From an uncultured Flavobacteriaceae bacterium (GTDB lineage Bacteria; Bacteroidota; Bacteroidia; Flavobacteriales; Flavobacteriaceae), in the NCBI GenBank assembly GCA_943789365.1, contig CALSTV010000001.1:2973343-3037342 (forward strand): a stretch of DNA of 64,000 bases, written 5' to 3'. Position 1 is the first letter of the stretch. Each line of letters opens with the position of its first letter. Below, piece by piece: positions 63,089-64,000 of this stretch. The translations under genes were made by a program, and so were the position numbers. The notes under the pieces are model-generated. The model made no database searches. It saw only the letters and a list, made by a program, of their open reading frames with translations, and was not told where the DNA came from.

Positions 63089-64000
63089 TTAGTTATTAAA
63101 CCATCTTGTTGTTGGGCTAAAACTAGTTCCATTCGAAGGGGATACTATAATTTGAGTGTTGCCAAATCCAACAATATCTGCTTTTTCATCACCTGTAACA
63201 TCAACAACAGTTCTAACCGTAGTGTTGTTATCCCAACTGGCAAATCCGTTATTCCAAATAGTGGCGGCACCAAAACTACTTCCATTAGAAAGAGCAACAA
63301 GAACATCATCATTTCCAAATCCTACAATATCTGCTTTTCCGTCTCCATTGACATCAACAACAGTTCTAACCGTAGTGTTGTTATCCCAACCTGTAAATCC
63401 ACTGCGCCATATTCTGGCAGTACCAAAGTTAATTCCATTAGAAAGAGCAACAAGAACATCGTCGTTGCCAAAACCAACAATATCTGCTTTCCCATCTCCA
63501 TTAACGTCAGCAAGGGTTCTAACATGGGTAGATGTATTCCAACCTGTAAATCCATTGTGCCATATTCTGGCAGTACCAAAGCTATTTCCATTAGAAAGAG
63601 CAACAAGAACATCATCGTTTCCAAAACCAACAATATCTGCTTTCCCGTCTCCATTAACATCAACTACAGTTCTTAGCGTCGTATTGTTATTCCACCCGGT
63701 AAATCCACTACGCCATATTGAAGCTGTACCGAAGCTACTTCCATTAGAAAGAGCAACAAGAACATGGTCATTTCCAAAACCAACAATATCTGCTTTCCCA
63801 TCTCCATTGACATCAACTACAGTTCTTACAGTAGTATTTTTATCCCAACCCGTAAATCCGTTGCGCCAAATAGAGGGTGTACTGAAACTGGTTCCGTTGG
63901 AAAGAGCAACAAGTACATCATCGTTTCCGAACCCTATTATATCTCCTTTCCCGTCACCATTGACATCGGCAACCGTTCTTACATGGTCCGTATTGTTCCA
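63089..64000 (-). CDS. FG-GAP/VCBS-repeat protein (5' end beyond the window)
   Basis: The last 303 codons and the stop of a larger gene. The sequence is five full 51-residue repeats and a final 42-residue degenerate unit, each with the calcium-binding type motif DVNGDGKADIVGFGNDDVLVA and LSNG, then an IWxxGFTGW segment. This is the FG-GAP/VCBS pattern of beta-propeller or surface adhesion proteins. The protein ends in TTRWFNN with no type IX C-terminal domain and no anchor in the visible part, so how it reaches the surface depends on the missing N-terminus. Its position next to polysaccharide genes may be coincidental. Confidence 0.85.
   Translation of the reverse strand, partial: WNNTDHVRTVADVNGDGKGDIIGFGNDDVLVALSNGTSFSTPSIWRNGFTGWDKNTTVRTVVDVNGDGKADIVGFGNDHVLVALSNGSSFGTASIWRSGFTGWNNNTTLRTVVDVNGDGKADIVGFGNDDVLVALSNGNSFGTARIWHNGFTGWNTSTHVRTLADVNGDGKADIVGFGNDDVLVALSNGINFGTARIWRSGFTGWDNNTTVRTVVDVNGDGKADIVGFGNDDVLVALSNGSSFGAATIWNNGFASWDNNTTVRTVVDVTGDEKADIVGFGNTQIIVSPSNGTSFSPTTRWFNN
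63092..64000 (-). repeat. Tandem 153-bp repeats within the FG-GAP gene
   Basis: Units of 153 bp at about 63218-63370, 63371-63523, 63524-63676, 63677-63829 and 63830-63982, with a shorter degenerate unit at 63092-63217. Neighbouring copies are nearly identical over long stretches in DNA as well as protein. Such arrays can gain or lose units by recombination, and the large frames on the other strand and in shifted frames are by-products of the repeat. Confidence 0.85.

Noticed and set aside
63322..63663. A 113-codon frame on the minus strand rich in Leu and Met
   Set aside because: Shifted frame of the FG-GAP repeats; the true frame continues from 64000 to the stop at 63089.
63152..63676. A 174-codon open frame on the plus strand opposite the FG-GAP gene
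   Set aside because: It is low-complexity (Ser, Asn, Ile rich), has the 51-codon period of the gene on the other strand and no start context; it is a by-product of the repeat.

Overview
The window reads as the chromosome of a Flavobacteriaceae-type member of the Bacteroidota. The sequence is AT-rich and carries gldJ, porU and porV, the gliding motility ABC protein gene gldA, a PorP/SprF-type outer-membrane protein and Bacteroidota-only families (DUF5606, GldJ). Copies of the Bacteroidota promoter element TAnnTTTG lie in front of many genes. No genus can be named from this evidence. I saw no rRNA, tRNA, CRISPR array or intact insertion sequence. The genes are densely packed and most are housekeeping genes.

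Layout. 1-3.5 kb: peptide use (S9 dipeptidyl peptidase plus POT transporter, the latter cut by the left edge). 3.6-8.8 kb: PorP/SprF-like protein, gamma-carbonic-anhydrase-like protein, guaA, a LysM protein. 8.8-12.7 kb: CpsB-type phosphatase, a methyltransferase, a BadF-type sugar kinase, murF. 12.7-19.7 kb: divergent gldJ and porU-porV, the core of type IX secretion and gliding. 19.8-24.6 kb: truncated haemoglobin, small membrane protein, KAS III-like enzyme, lipB, gldA, tsaD. 24.7-29.1 kb: tamB. 29.1-32.9 kb: nucleotidyltransferase, then pfkA, gapA and mgsA, with a palindromic operator-like site before pfkA. 32.9-42.8 kb: envelope genes (class A PBP, ridA, lptD, amidase), with two lipoproteins of unknown role, a 145-bp MITE-like palindrome and serB between ridA and lptD. 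42.8-46.1 kb: MlaD-like protein and two Fe-S proteins of the heterodisulfide-reductase type. 46-53.9 kb: a glycosyltransferase, mazG, DUF5606, def, ruvX, a fused GT2-GT4 protein, a Sua5/TsaC-type protein and a CCA-adding-type enzyme.

53.9-62.8 kb is a surface-polysaccharide region: several glycosyltransferases, a DUF5672 protein, an aminotransferase/acyltransferase pair for an N-acetylated amino sugar, and a glycosyltransferase gene broken by one extra A in a run of nine. After about 320 bp of non-coding, possibly decayed DNA, the window ends inside a gene made of near-identical 153-bp FG-GAP/VCBS repeats.

Most of the window is ordinary. The best leads for something new are the homopolymer frameshift in the glycosyltransferase (possible phase variation), the repeat-built FG-GAP protein beside it, the lipoprotein pair next to the MITE-like element, the pfkA operator, promoter elements that abut start codons (possible leaderless mRNAs), and the missing normal start codon of tamB. 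No wholly new system can be asserted from sequence alone.
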